Positions 9,370-18,362 of a stretch of DNA of 64,000 bases are shown piece after piece (the stretch's first letter is position 1; every line of letters starts with the position of its first letter). Origin of the DNA: Caldisericota bacterium (GTDB taxonomy: Bacteria > Caldisericota > JANLFM01); contig JANLFL010000003.1 of assembly GCA_024655965.1 (NCBI GenBank), positions 186,001 to 250,000 on the forward strand, written 5' to 3'. A program made the translations under genes and the position numbers. The notes under the pieces are model-generated. The model worked only from the letters and a program-made list of their open reading frames with translations. It ran no database searches and was not told the origin of the DNA.

Positions 9370-10438
9370 ACAGAAAGAGAAAATTCAGACAAAAAAGGAT
9401 GAACTGGAAAGGAAGCTCCTCGATCCCGTCGTGCAACAGGATCCCAAGGCGCTTCAAAAGTACTCCATTGCTTACCATCAAGTGACAAGTATTTTAGAGA
9501 AAATGGAAGAACTGGAAGAAATTCAAAAGGCAATTGAGAAAACCAGGCCTTTATTGAATGAGAAAGACCCCGAGTTGAACTTACTTGCTGAACAAGAAAT
9601 CGAAAACCTAAAAATCAGGGAAAGCGCCCTTGAGAGGGAGATCAAAATCCTTCTCGTCCCCAAGGACCCGGCCGATGAAAAGAGCGTAATCGTGGAAATT
9701 AGAGCCGCTGCCGGAGGGGAAGAAGCTGCCCTATTTGCCGCGGATCTTTTTCGAATGTACGCCAATTACGCGGAGAAGAAAAACTGGGAACTGGAGATTT
9801 TATCCTCCAACCCCACAGACCTTGGGGGTTTCAAGGAGATAATCTTCGGGCTAAAAGGAAAGAACGTTTACTCCCGTTTAAAATTCGAAGGAGGGGCCCA
9901 CCGGGTGCAAAGGGTCCCGGTAACCGAGGCCTCCGGGAGAATCCACACCTCCACGGTGACGGTTGCGGTGCTCCCAGAAGCTGAAGAAGTCGATGTCCAA
10001 ATTAACCCTGATGATTTGAGGATTGATGTTTTCAGGGCTTCTGGCCATGGGGGACAATGCGTCCAAAAAACGGATTCCGCGGTTAGAATAACCCATATCC
10101 CCACGGGAATTGTCGTCAGTTGTCAAGACGAGCGCTCCCAATTGAAGAACAAGGAGCGAGCGATGAGGATTTTGAGGTCCCGAATTCTGGAGATCGCCCA
10201 AAGGGACCAGGCTGAAAAAATCACGGAATCGAGGAGGGTCCAGGTAAAGACCGGTGAGAGGGCGGAGAAAATTCGGACTTATAACTTTCCCCAGAACAGG
10301 GTTACCGATCACCGGATCAACCTGGACCTCTACAACCTTCAGGCAATACTTGATGGAGAACTTGATGAATTGCTGGATGCTCTGGAGTCAAATTATATAG
10401 AGAAAAAGTTGGAGGAAGGGCTATTGCTTCCATTTTAA
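9362..10438 (+). CDS. prfA: Peptide chain release factor 1
   Basis: A 358-residue class I release factor that terminates at UAA and UAG. The GGQ motif that triggers peptidyl-tRNA hydrolysis is at 230-232 in [12 protein letters not shown]. The codon-recognition tripeptide is Pro-Val-Thr at 186-188, where RF1 usually has Pro-Ala-Thr. RF2 would have SPF, so RF1 is clear. The gene overlaps the end of DUF1385 by 8 bases and the proposed start of plsY by 16. A prmC gene for GGQ methylation is not adjacent. Confidence 0.96.
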   Translation: MLEQKEKIQTKKDELERKLLDPVVQQDPKALQKYSIAYHQVTSILEKMEELEEIQKAIEKTRPLLNEKDPELNLLAEQEIENLKIRESALEREIKILLVPKDPADEKSVIVEIRAAAGGEEAALFAADLFRMYANYAEKKNWELEILSSNPTDLGGFKEIIFGLKGKNVYSRLKFEGGAHRVQRVPVTEASGRIHTSTVTVAVLPEAEEVDVQINPDDLRIDVFRASGHGGQCVQKTDSAVRITHIPTGIVVSCQDERSQLKNKERAMRILRSRILEIAQRDQAEKITESRRVQVKTGERAEKIRTYNFPQNRVTDHRINLDLYNLQAILDGELDELLDALESNYIEKKLEEGLLLPF

Positions 10439-11019
10439 TCCTTATCGCCTTTTTTGCCGGTTCCATTCCCTTTGGGTGGATCATCGGGAAAATTTTGGGG
10501 ATTGACCTTCGTCAGGTGGGGAGTGGGAACATAGGGGCGGCCAACACTCTTCGAACCCTCGGTTTTTTCCCAGCTTTTTTGACCTTTTCTTTCGACTTTA
10601 TTAAGGGTTTTCTTCCCGTGTACTTCTCCCGGGCCTTCCCCATGGACGTGAGGTCTTTAGTTTGCCTGGCAGGGGTCCTGGGACACGATTTCTCCCCATT
10701 TTTGAAGTTTAAGGGAGGGAAAGGGGTTGCCACTTCTTTCGGGGGGATTTTCGCTCTTGATTGGAAGATCGGGGTAATTGTCCTTTTATCATGGTTGGTG
10801 GTCTTTGCCATTTTTCGGATCCCCTCCGTTGCCTCTCTCTCCTCACTGGGCATTTCCACGATTGTTTCAATTTTTCTTGGAGGGGGTTTTTTCCTCGTTA
10901 CTTTGATTCTCTTTGGGTTGTGCTTGATCAGACACAGGAAAAATATCGAAAAATTGAAATCGGGGGAGGAGAAACCAATCCGACTCACCGGAAGAGGCCA
11001 AGATGGGGATGGAATTTGA
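10423..11019 (+). CDS. plsY: Glycerol-3-phosphate acyltransferase PlsY
   Basis: A membrane enzyme that transfers an acyl group from acyl-phosphate to glycerol-3-phosphate, the first step of phospholipid synthesis. The PlsY signatures are present: SIPFGW in the first helix, [20 protein letters not shown] and RHRKNIEKL. The ORF track start (TTG 10495) would remove the first membrane helix. The frame has no AUG/GUG/UUG before that helix. An AUU at 10423, seven bases after a perfect GGAGG, gives a 198-residue protein of normal length, so AUU is proposed. A second PlsY-like gene lies at 61.7 kb. Confidence 0.9.
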   Translation: MASILILIAFFAGSIPFGWIIGKILGIDLRQVGSGNIGAANTLRTLGFFPAFLTFSFDFIKGFLPVYFSRAFPMDVRSLVCLAGVLGHDFSPFLKFKGGKGVATSFGGIFALDWKIGVIVLLSWLVVFAIFRIPSVASLSSLGISTIVSIFLGGGFFLVTLILFGLCLIRHRKNIEKLKSGEEKPIRLTGRGQDGDGI

Positions 11020-11929
11020 CCTGGAATACTTTGCTGAAATTGTAAAAAAGGGTGGGATTGGAGCCTTCCCCACGGAAACTGTTTACGGCTTGGGCGGGCA
11101 TTCCCTTCTGGAGAATTCCCTGGAAAGGATTTATGCGATAAAGGGGAGGGAGAAGGCTTTCCCCCTTGCTCTTCACATTTCCTCCCTCTCGGAGCTGTAC
11201 AAATTTGCCAGGGATGTGCCCAAGGAAGCGAACCTTTTAATCTATGAATTCTGGCCCGGCCCTCTGGCGTTAATTCTTCCTGCTTCCCCCCTTGTTCCCT
11301 CTTACGCCCTCTCCGAAAAGGGGACGGTTTCCTTCCGCTACCCCGATTGCTCCAAATTTCTGAGTTTCGCCCGGCTGGTGGGAGCGCCAATTGCTGGCAC
11401 ATCCGCCAACAGGAGCGGTTCCCTTTCCCCCATTTTCCCCGGGGATGTGAAGGGGGAGCTCGGGGATTCCTTGGAGTTCATAATTGATGGCGGGGTGACT
11501 AAGCATAAACTTGAATCCTCGATTGTCGACCTGACCCAGCGGCCCTTTTTGCTTCTCAGGGAAGGGGTAATAAAAAAGGAGGAATTGGAAAATCGAACGG
11601 GAATGGAATTTCAATTCTCAGGGAACCGAATTAAACATCAAAATTTGATCCTCTTCGAGGAGGGGGGGATGGACCCCTCCAAACTTGAAAATTTTCTTCA
11701 AGGGGAAGAAACCGTTATCCTTTCCTTCTCTCCCCTTGATCTTCCCCACATCCAATTGAAAAAGGACACGGGGGAGGGCCAACTCTTCCGGCTTCTTGGA
11801 GAACTGCAAAAACAGGGAAAGAGCCTTGTCCTTCTAGAGAACATCTGGAATGAAGAAGACCGGATTTTTCAGCGGTTGAAAGTTAGGACTCTGAAGATAG
11901 TCAAAAAAAACAAAAGAGAGGAGATTTGA
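11003..11929 (+). CDS. tsaC: Threonylcarbamoyl-AMP synthase (Sua5/TsaC)
   Basis: A 308-residue protein that makes threonylcarbamoyl-AMP for the t6A37 modification of ANN-decoding tRNAs. The YrdC domain (about 1-195) has GAFPTETVYGLGG, IKGREKAFPLALHI, the FWPGPL segment and GTSANRSG. About 110 residues follow, weakly like the Sua5 C-terminal domain, ending in a helix-strand pattern seen in Sua5. That makes it Sua5-like rather than a bare TsaC. It overlaps plsY by 17 bases and the next small gene by 4 bases. Confidence 0.88.
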   Translation: MGMEFDLEYFAEIVKKGGIGAFPTETVYGLGGHSLLENSLERIYAIKGREKAFPLALHISSLSELYKFARDVPKEANLLIYEFWPGPLALILPASPLVPSYALSEKGTVSFRYPDCSKFLSFARLVGAPIAGTSANRSGSLSPIFPGDVKGELGDSLEFIIDGGVTKHKLESSIVDLTQRPFLLLREGVIKKEELENRTGMEFQFSGNRIKHQNLILFEEGGMDPSKLENFLQGEETVILSFSPLDLPHIQLKKDTGEGQLFRLLGELQKQGKSLVLLENIWNEEDRIFQRLKVRTLKIVKKNKREEI

Positions 11930-12267
11930 GGATGAGGATACCCGTGGAAAAAGACAGTGTCCTGAAGGGTTTAAACGCCTTTAAAGCCATTGCCAAGCAG
12001 GATGTTTTAGTGGCTAACACCACCGACAACCCGGAATTCTGGCAAAGACATGCTGAGGCCAGGAGGCAAATTTACAAGACCCTGATTTCCCTTGTTGAGG
12101 AAAAAGGTGTTGACGCGGCTTGCGCACAAGCCTTAAGCGATTACCGGGTTCTTTCCCAATCTCACGACGAAACCCCCGAATCGAAGGGGAAAATCGAAGC
12201 CCTGGAAAATTTCCTCGGCCTGTGCGGCTTCGACGAACGAGCGATCAAGCAGAGCCAATCGAAGTAA
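11926..12267 (+). CDS. Hypothetical protein, 113 residues
   Basis: I do not recognise this protein. It starts with ATGA overlap at the end of the Sua5 gene and its stop abuts the GTG of the next gene, so it is clearly part of the operon. It is predicted largely helical and soluble, without membrane segments or cysteine clusters (only two Cys near the middle and end). The arrangement of helices separated by short loops, with several charged residues and one NTTDNPEFW segment, suggests a small cytoplasmic helical-bundle protein. No function is inferred. Confidence 0.7.
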   Translation: MRMRIPVEKDSVLKGLNAFKAIAKQDVLVANTTDNPEFWQRHAEARRQIYKTLISLVEEKGVDAACAQALSDYRVLSQSHDETPESKGKIEALENFLGLCGFDERAIKQSQSK

Positions 12268-13332
12268 GTGGATTATTTTTGGCGCCGGCACTCCTTGGAA
12301 GAACTCCAGGGGGCGTGGAATTCCCTTGTCTTTCGCTCCTCCTTCCCCAACTTTTTTTCCTCCTATGAGTGGGTCCGCTCATGGTGGAAAATTTTTGGAA
12401 AGGGAAAGGAGGAATGGGTTTGGGGATTCTATCAATCCGGAACCCTTATCGGGATCGCTCCTATGGCTCTCTCTGGGAAATCCCTTTCCTTTATTGGAAC
12501 GGGGCTCTCCGATAGGCTCGATTTCATCATTGAAAAGGGAAAAGAAGGGGAGTTCCTCTTGAGTTTCCTTGATTTGATTCAAGAGCAGGGGTGCTGGGAT
12601 CTGTTAGACCTTCAAGAGGTTGACTCCGAAAGCCCCACTTCACTCTTTTTTCAAAGTCTGGTAGGAAGGGTTTCCCCCGGAGTCTACCTTCAAAGCAAGC
12701 TTCCCTTTCTTAGCCTCCCCTCCACCTGGGAGGAATTCCTGGGGAGGTATTCAAAAAAGAGAAGGGATAAGATCAGCTATTACCCTCGAAACCTCGGCAA
12801 AAGTTTTCCATATTGGATTGAGGAAATTGAAGAGGAAAATTTGCCAAGGGGGCTGGAATTTTTTTTCAAGCTTCACCTTTCCCGGTTTAAGCGGAAGCTC
12901 ATGCCAACACTGCTCATGTTACCGAGGTTCCGCGAATTTCACCTTGAACTCGCCCGAGGACTTTCGGGAAAAGGGACCATGAAAATATTCCTCCTTTTGA
13001 TTAAAGGCGAACCAGCAGGGAGCCTTTACGGGTTTCAATTTGGAGATCGTTTCAACTTTTATTTATCCGGGCAAGATGAAAGGTACCATCCCTTTGGCCT
13101 GGGGTTCATCCTTCAGATCCATGCCATTAAAACAGCAATCGAAAAAGGGATCAAATATTTCGATTTTCTCCGGGGTATTGAGGGGTACAAAACCCACTGG
13201 AAGCCAGGCATCAGGCAAAATTTCCGCATTATTACCCACAAAAGGACTTTAAGGGGTAAAATATCCTTTAATGTCAAAAGAATTGAGCATGGAATCACGG
13301 ACTTCATTAAGAAGAGGGCAGGACGCATTTGA
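12268..13332 (+). CDS. BioF2-like (GNAT_6/CelD-type) acetyltransferase
   Basis: A 354-residue protein of the CelD/BioF2-like GNAT group, related in fold to FemABX. Supporting segments are the N-terminal SSYEWVRSWWKIFG, the middle YSKKRRDKISYYPRNLGK and the C-terminal half with EPAGSLYGFQFGDRFNFYLSG followed by GLGFILQIHAIKTAIEKG and FDFLRGIEGYKTHW, a typical pattern for this family. Substrates in the group include cell-surface polysaccharide or amino sugar intermediates, but none can be assigned. The GTG start directly follows the previous stop. Confidence 0.8.
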   Translation: MDYFWRRHSLEELQGAWNSLVFRSSFPNFFSSYEWVRSWWKIFGKGKEEWVWGFYQSGTLIGIAPMALSGKSLSFIGTGLSDRLDFIIEKGKEGEFLLSFLDLIQEQGCWDLLDLQEVDSESPTSLFFQSLVGRVSPGVYLQSKLPFLSLPSTWEEFLGRYSKKRRDKISYYPRNLGKSFPYWIEEIEEENLPRGLEFFFKLHLSRFKRKLMPTLLMLPRFREFHLELARGLSGKGTMKIFLLLIKGEPAGSLYGFQFGDRFNFYLSGQDERYHPFGLGFILQIHAIKTAIEKGIKYFDFLRGIEGYKTHWKPGIRQNFRIITHKRTLRGKISFNVKRIEHGITDFIKKRAGRI

Positions 13333-13946
13333 TCACCATTCCTAACCTCCTAACCTTTTTGAGGTTGATATTCTCCTTCCCTGTTTTTTGGGGGATCCTC
13401 ACCGGGAACACCCTGATTGCCATAATCTTCATCTGCCTCGCAGGGGTTTCGGACTTCTTGGATGGTTTCCTGGCCCGGAAATTGAATCAGGAAAGTCGAA
13501 TCGGGAAGATCTCCGACCCTTTCGTTGATAAATTTTTTGGAGGGTTATGCCTCCTGGGCCTGGTTATGGCTAATTACGCCCCCTGGACTATTTTCTGGTT
13601 ATTTCTTGCTCGCGACCTCTTCCTTGTCCTTGTAAGTATAATCCTCCTCTGGCAGCACAAGGATCTTGTTGCCGAGACAAAGGTGGGAAAAATCTCCACT
13701 GGGATTTTCATCTTCAGCCTTGTTTTGATCGTCGCGCAAATACCCTACGGGCTAATCCTCTTTTACGCTTGTTTTGCCCTTTATGTTTTGTCCGGTCTCC
13801 TTTATTCCATTCGGATTTTCCAATCCCCCCAAGCTTCCGCCATCAAAGAGAAAGCAGCCGCAAAGATAAAGAGTATAAAAACCAGGCCTTTTCCCTTGGA
13901 AGACCCTGAGGATCAAAATGGGGAAGATCAAGCCCGCGGTAGTTGA
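13329..13946 (+). CDS. pgsA: CDP-alcohol phosphatidyltransferase (probably PgsA)
   Basis: A 205-residue membrane enzyme with the CDP-alcohol phosphotransferase signature DGx2ARx8Gx3Dx3D, seen as SDFLDGFLARKLNQ and GKISDPFVD. N-terminal IPNLLTFLRLI is typical of CDP-diacylglycerol-glycerol-3-phosphate 3-phosphatidyltransferase, the first committed step to phosphatidylglycerol. About six membrane helices are expected. The TTG start overlaps the previous stop by four bases (TTGA). The alternative family members (phosphatidylserine or inositol synthases) cannot be fully excluded. Confidence 0.82.
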   Translation: MITIPNLLTFLRLIFSFPVFWGILTGNTLIAIIFICLAGVSDFLDGFLARKLNQESRIGKISDPFVDKFFGGLCLLGLVMANYAPWTIFWLFLARDLFLVLVSIILLWQHKDLVAETKVGKISTGIFIFSLVLIVAQIPYGLILFYACFALYVLSGLLYSIRIFQSPQASAIKEKAAAKIKSIKTRPFPLEDPEDQNGEDQARGS

Positions 13947-14601
13947 ATACAAAGGGGAGCTCTATCTCAGAATTCCGGTAAGGACCCACGAGATAAAACC
14001 CCCCGATGACTTGAAGGAAGTCCTTTGGAGGTATGTGGGGGGGCTTATAAGGCCAGGTGATATCCTCGTTTTATCCTCAAAAGCCGTGGCTTCCGCTCAG
14101 GGAAGGCTCGTTTCCTCCAAAGACATAAAGCCAAGAAAAATTGCTCACTTCCTCGCACGGAAAGTAAAGAAAGTCCCTTACGGGATCGGCCTTGGTAGCC
14201 CGGAGACAATGGAAATGGCTATCAGGGAATGCGGTTTATTCCGGATCCTTTTTGCCTCGGCTTTCGGTTTTTTGGGAAAGATCCTCGGGATAAAAGGTCT
14301 CTTCTACCTCGTTGCTGGGAGGCAAGCTGCCTGGATCGATGGTGATGCCCCTTACGGAGTGCTCAGAGGGTACGTTGTTTTGGGGCCCAGGGAACCCTGG
14401 AAGACCTGCAGGGAACTTCAGAAATTTTTGGGGGTCCCGGTGGCTATTATGGATGTTAACGATATTGGAGGTTGTGAGATCTGCGGGGCAAGCCCCGGGG
14501 TTTCAAAGGACCTCCTCCTTTTTTTAATGAAGGATAACCCCCTGGGGCAGGATGTGGAGTATACCCCAATCGGAATTCTTAGGAAAATTCCCAAACAATG
14601 A
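13918..14601 (+). CDS. F420-0:gamma-glutamyl ligase-like protein (CofE family)
   Basis: A 227-residue protein resembling the CofE/F420_ligase fold: RPGDILVLSSKAVASAQGRLV near the start, a middle IDGDAPYGVLRGYVVLGP segment, and VAIMDVNDIGG near the end. CofE adds glutamates to coenzyme F420 in methanogens and actinobacteria. Many anaerobic bacteria without F420 carry distant paralogs of unknown role, and no other F420 gene is in this window. A CxxC (CEICGASPG) near the C-terminus is notable. It overlaps pgsA by 29 bases. Confidence 0.75.
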   Translation: MGKIKPAVVEYKGELYLRIPVRTHEIKPPDDLKEVLWRYVGGLIRPGDILVLSSKAVASAQGRLVSSKDIKPRKIAHFLARKVKKVPYGIGLGSPETMEMAIRECGLFRILFASAFGFLGKILGIKGLFYLVAGRQAAWIDGDAPYGVLRGYVVLGPREPWKTCRELQKFLGVPVAIMDVNDIGGCEICGASPGVSKDLLLFLMKDNPLGQDVEYTPIGILRKIPKQ

Positions 14602-14649
14602 TCAGAAAAAACTTTTAAATTCCCCCCAATTAGTTTATACTTTTTAAAG

Positions 14650-14675
14650 AAAGAGTGGGAAATCCCACTCTTTTG
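14650..14675 (+). terminator. Hairpin with T-run between the CofE-like gene and rimP
   Basis: GAGTGGG and CCCACTC, flanked by pairing A and T bases, form a 9-10 bp stem with an AAAT loop, followed by TTTTG. It looks like a rho-independent terminator for the preceding operon. A TATACT (14636-14641) just upstream could be a -10 box, in which case the hairpin would instead be the 5' end of the rimP-nusA leader and act as an attenuator. Confidence 0.55.
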
Positions 14676-14684
14676 TATTGGTGA

Positions 14685-15134
14685 ATGATGAAGAAAGAAT
14701 TATTAAGCCAGATTGAAAACGCTTGCAAGCCCATCCTGGCTCGTGCGGGATATACCTTGCTCGACCTTGAGGTATTTCCTGGAAAAGAGCCCAGGGTGGT
14801 CGTGGTCATTTATAAACCCGAGGGGGTTTCCATAGGAGATTGTGAAAAGGTCACCTCCTTATTGAGCGATGAGGTCGACCAGTTTTTTGCTGGGAGGTAC
14901 CACCTGGAGGTCTCCTCGCCAGGCCTTGACCGGGAGTTGAAGAAAGTCGAGGAATTCCAGCTTTTTCGGGGGAGAGAAGCCCGAATTTTCCTTAAAAGAC
15001 CCCTTGAGGGGGAGGATATCCTCGAAGGGGTTCTTGAGGGGCTTGAAGGGGAAAATTTGAAATTTCTTTTCCGGGAAAAAACGCTGCAAATTCCCTTGGA
15101 GAACATACAGAAAGCGCGTTTACTTTTTAAATAA
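14685..15134 (+). CDS. rimP: Ribosome maturation factor RimP
   Basis: A 149-residue RimP, needed for 30S subunit maturation. Segments typical of the family are DLEVFPGKEPRVVVVIYKP, ISIGDCE-like VSIGDCEKVT, and YHLEVSSPGLDREL in the middle. The C-terminal SH3-like domain follows with GVLEGLEGENLKF. It heads the rimP-nusA-ylxR-infB operon in the conventional order, 3 bases before nusA. Confidence 0.94.
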   Translation: MMKKELLSQIENACKPILARAGYTLLDLEVFPGKEPRVVVVIYKPEGVSIGDCEKVTSLLSDEVDQFFAGRYHLEVSSPGLDRELKKVEEFQLFRGREARIFLKRPLEGEDILEGVLEGLEGENLKFLFREKTLQIPLENIQKARLLFK

Positions 15135-15137
15135 GGG

Positions 15138-16193
15138 GTGAGGACTCTGACCAAGGATTTAATTATTGCTCTGGAACAAATTGAAAGAGAGAAGGGGATT
15201 CCCAAACGAGAACTGCTTGAGTTTCTTGAGGCAGCTCTTTTGACCGCATACAGGAAGAATTTCGGGGTCGCCCGGGATATAAAAATTGAGGTTAACGAAA
15301 AGACCGGGGAAATAAAGGTTTTTTCCTTGAAGGAAGTTGCGGCGAATCCGGACAACTCCCTTCCCCAGATTTCCCTGGAGGAAGCTCGGAAGATCAATCC
15401 CGAAGCAAAAATTGGGGACCTCGTTCCGGTGGAGATCCCCTCCCAGGAGTTCGGGCGGATTGCTGCCCAAACCGCCAAACAAGTTATTTTTCAAAAGATC
15501 AAGGAAGCCGAGAGGGAGGCTGCCTATCAAGAGTACGCTGACAAAGAGGGCGAGCTCTTCATGGGTGTTGTCCGCCGGCGAGAGGGCCAGAACGTTTATT
15601 TAGACCTGGGGAAAGGGGAGGGGCTGCTGCTCCCCAAGGAGCAGGTTCCCGGGGAGAGGTACGAGATTGGAGGCCGCTATCAAGTCCTTTTGGTTACTGT
15701 CCAAAAAACCCCCCGCGGTCCGGAGTTGCTTGTTTCCCGCGCTCACCCCAACCTGGTCCTCAGGCTTTTCGAGCTTGAAGTTCCGGAGATTTACGAGGGA
15801 AGGGTGGAGATCAAAAGCATTGCTCGTGAGCCTGGACAGAGGACCAAGGTTGCCGTTTCCTCCCGGGAGGAAAGGATTGATCCTGTCGGGGCTTGTGTAG
15901 GTCCCAAGGGGTCCCGCATTCAAGCCATTGTCAGGGAATTGAGAGGAGAGAGAATTGACATCATCCGCTTCTCCAAGGACATGAAAGAGTTCATCGCCAA
16001 TTCCTTGAGTCCGGCCAAAATTAACCGGGTGGAACTTGATGAAAAAAATAAAATGGCAAAGGTCTTTGTGGCCCCTGACCAATTGTCCCTGGCCATTGGA
16101 AAGGAAGGGCAGAACGCCAGGCTTGCCGCAAAACTTACTAATTGGAAGATCGATATTCAATCTGAAGGAGAAGGACCGGAGGATGAGGGGTAA
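15138..16193 (+). CDS. nusA: Transcription termination/antitermination protein NusA
   Basis: A 351-residue NusA. The N-terminal RNA polymerase-binding domain (about 1-130) is followed by an S1 domain (FMGVVRRREGQNVYLDLGKGEG), then KH1 and KH2 with VGACVGPKGSRIQAIVREL and SLAIGKEGQNARLAAKLTNW. There are no C-terminal acidic repeats, as in Bacillota forms. It starts with GTG shortly after rimP, and its last codons overlap ylxR. Confidence 0.96.
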   Translation: MRTLTKDLIIALEQIEREKGIPKRELLEFLEAALLTAYRKNFGVARDIKIEVNEKTGEIKVFSLKEVAANPDNSLPQISLEEARKINPEAKIGDLVPVEIPSQEFGRIAAQTAKQVIFQKIKEAEREAAYQEYADKEGELFMGVVRRREGQNVYLDLGKGEGLLLPKEQVPGERYEIGGRYQVLLVTVQKTPRGPELLVSRAHPNLVLRLFELEVPEIYEGRVEIKSIAREPGQRTKVAVSSREERIDPVGACVGPKGSRIQAIVRELRGERIDIIRFSKDMKEFIANSLSPAKINRVELDEKNKMAKVFVAPDQLSLAIGKEGQNARLAAKLTNWKIDIQSEGEGPEDEG

Positions 16194-16470
16194 GCACATT
16201 CCCATGAGAACATGCGTTGGCTGCGGGGTGATCTCACCAAAGAAGACCCTTCTTCGCCTGGTTCTCACCACAGAAAACGGGCTGAAATTTGACCCTACCG
16301 GAAAATTCCCCGGTAGGGGATTTTATATTTGTCCTAAAGTCGCCTGCCTTGAAAAAGCAATAAAAAATAAAAATTGGGTGAAGAAATTCAACATTTTGCT
16401 GAGCCCCGATTTGATTTCGGCACTCAGGGAGGCAATCGAGAAAGAGGAGGGAAAAGTTGGCCAAGGTTAG
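16183..16470 (+). CDS. ylxR: YlxR family protein (RNase P modulator type)
   Basis: A 95-residue YlxR/DUF448 protein with PMRTCVGCG, the GRGFYICPKVACLEKA segment and a basic tail. Recent work on Bacillus links YlxR (RnpM) to RNase P RNA binding. The ORF track start (16036) lies far inside nusA and is wrong. The ATG at 16183 gives the family N-terminus and overlaps nusA by 11 bases. An ATG at 16204 is a weaker alternative. Confidence 0.9.
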   Translation: MRGKHIPMRTCVGCGVISPKKTLLRLVLTTENGLKFDPTGKFPGRGFYICPKVACLEKAIKNKNWVKKFNILLSPDLISALREAIEKEEGKVGQG

Positions 16471-18361
16471 AGTTTATGAGCTTGCTCGGAATTTAAACAT
16501 ATCCAATTCCCATTTATTGGAAATTCTGAAGGAATTGGGAATCTCCGTAAAGAGCCACAGTTCCACCATCGATGAAGAGACCGCCCGCCTGGTCGAGGAC
16601 CTTGTAAAAGAGGAAGAGCGGAAATCAGCTCCTCCTCCGGATTCGAAACCTGCCATCTTCCCTGGCCAAATTACTCTTCGGGAATTCGCTTCGAGACAGT
16701 CTCTTGACCCCAGCAAGGTTGTGGAGTTCCTCTTTAAGAAGGGCCAACTTGTCAACATTAACCAGACCCTTAATGAGGAGCAATTGCAGCTCCTCCAGGA
16801 ACTTGTCCCTTCCTCCCAGAAGGGGATTTCAGCGTTTGAGAAAGTTTCCCCAAAGGAAAAAGAAAAACCACCTGGGGAAGGAAACCTCGTCCCCCGGGCT
16901 CCAGTTGTTACCGTCCTCGGGCATGTAGACCATGGAAAGACCACCCTTCTCGATGCCATAAGGAAAACCTCCGTTGCCGAAAAGGAGAGGGGAGGGATCA
17001 CCCAGAAAATAGGGGCTTCCGAGGTTGAATTTCAAGGTAAGAAGGTAGTCTTTATCGATACCCCCGGTCATGAAGCTTTCACCGCAATGCGAGCCCAGGG
17101 AGCAAAGGTGACGGACATCGCCGTCTTGGTGGTTGCCGCTGATGAAGGAGTGATGCCCCAAACCGTTGAAGCCCTTAACCACGCCAAAGCAGCAAAAGTA
17201 CCCATAATCGTGGCGGTTAACAAGATGGATAAAGAGGGAGCCAACCTTGATAAGGTAAAACAGCAACTTTCAGATTTAGGGCTCGTCCCGGAGGAATGGG
17301 GCGGGGAAACGATATTTGTACCCCTTTCCGCAAAAACAGGGGAAGGGGTTGAGCACCTCCTGGAAATGATTGTCCTCCTGGCGGAAGTTTTGGAATTAAA
17401 AGCCGACCCCAAACTTCCCGCATCGGGAACCGTAATCGAGGCAAGGCTGGATAAAGGTCTTGGCCCCGTGGCTGATGTTATCGTGCAATCCGGGACCCTT
17501 CGTCTTGGTGATCAGGTCCTCCTTTCGAGCACATGGGGAAAAGTTCGTTCAATGCTCGATTACCGGGGGAACCGGGTCAAGGAAGCGGGGCCATCTACTC
17601 CGGTGGAAATTATTGGCTTGGAGGATGTTCCGGTTCCCGGGGAAGCCTTTAAAGTGGTCTCCGATTTGAAGGTTACCAAGCCGTCCCAGGAAAAGAAGTC
17701 CCCATTACCTTTTGCCCCCCGGCCAACGATCGAGCAACTTTTCAAGGAAAAAGAAACCGAGGATATCTTCCACCTGATTATCAAGGCCGATTCCCAGGGA
17801 ACCCTGGATGCCTTGAACTCCGTGGTGAAGAAGGTTAAATTTCCGGAGATTAAATTAGAAATTCTCCATTCCGGGGTGGGGGCCATCTCCGAATCAGACG
17901 TCCTCCTTGCCTCTGTGGCAAACGCCACCATTTTTGGATTTAATGTTCGCCCCGATCCCATGGCCAAAAAAGCAGCGGAAAGAGAAGGGGTGGAAATCCA
18001 TACCTATGATCTGATCTACGAATTGGTAACCGACCTCGAGAATATTCTCAAGGGCAAACTAAAACCCAAATGGGAGGAGAAAATCCTGGGTAAGGCCATT
18101 GTCCGAAAAATTTTCCGTATCCCCAAGGTTGGGGTGGTCGCCGGATCCTATGTTACTGAGGGGAAGGCTGAAAGAAATGCTAAGGCGCGCATCATCCGCG
18201 ACAATATTGTAATCCAGGAAACCCGAATCTCTTCCTTAAAGCGCTTCAAAGAGGATGTTAAGGAAGTCGCCGCGGGATTCGAATGCGGAATTGGACTGGA
18301 AAGGGCAGGGGATTTGAAGGAGGGGGACCTTTTGGAGTTCCTCTCTGTGGAACAGATTTGA
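16457..18361 (+). CDS. infB: Translation initiation factor IF-2
   Basis: A 634-residue IF-2, on the short side because the linker region is small. Two IF2_N-type helical modules occupy about 1-55 and 70-120. The GTPase domain has GHVDHGKTTLLDAI, DTPGHEAFTAMRAQGAK and NKMD. The C-terminal initiator-tRNA binding domains end with CGIGLERAGDLKEGD. The TTG start overlaps ylxR by 14 bases. It brings fMet-tRNA to the 30S subunit. Confidence 0.97.
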   Translation: MAKVRVYELARNLNISNSHLLEILKELGISVKSHSSTIDEETARLVEDLVKEEERKSAPPPDSKPAIFPGQITLREFASRQSLDPSKVVEFLFKKGQLVNINQTLNEEQLQLLQELVPSSQKGISAFEKVSPKEKEKPPGEGNLVPRAPVVTVLGHVDHGKTTLLDAIRKTSVAEKERGGITQKIGASEVEFQGKKVVFIDTPGHEAFTAMRAQGAKVTDIAVLVVAADEGVMPQTVEALNHAKAAKVPIIVAVNKMDKEGANLDKVKQQLSDLGLVPEEWGGETIFVPLSAKTGEGVEHLLEMIVLLAEVLELKADPKLPASGTVIEARLDKGLGPVADVIVQSGTLRLGDQVLLSSTWGKVRSMLDYRGNRVKEAGPSTPVEIIGLEDVPVPGEAFKVVSDLKVTKPSQEKKSPLPFAPRPTIEQLFKEKETEDIFHLIIKADSQGTLDALNSVVKKVKFPEIKLEILHSGVGAISESDVLLASVANATIFGFNVRPDPMAKKAAEREGVEIHTYDLIYELVTDLENILKGKLKPKWEEKILGKAIVRKIFRIPKVGVVAGSYVTEGKAERNAKARIIRDNIVIQETRISSLKRFKEDVKEVAAGFECGIGLERAGDLKEGDLLEFLSVEQI

Positions 18362-18362
18362 T

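Noticed and set aside
10512-11402. 296-aa minus-strand ORF
   Set aside because: Antisense to plsY and the Sua5 gene. Its Arg/Pro/Lys-rich composition is that of a shadow frame.
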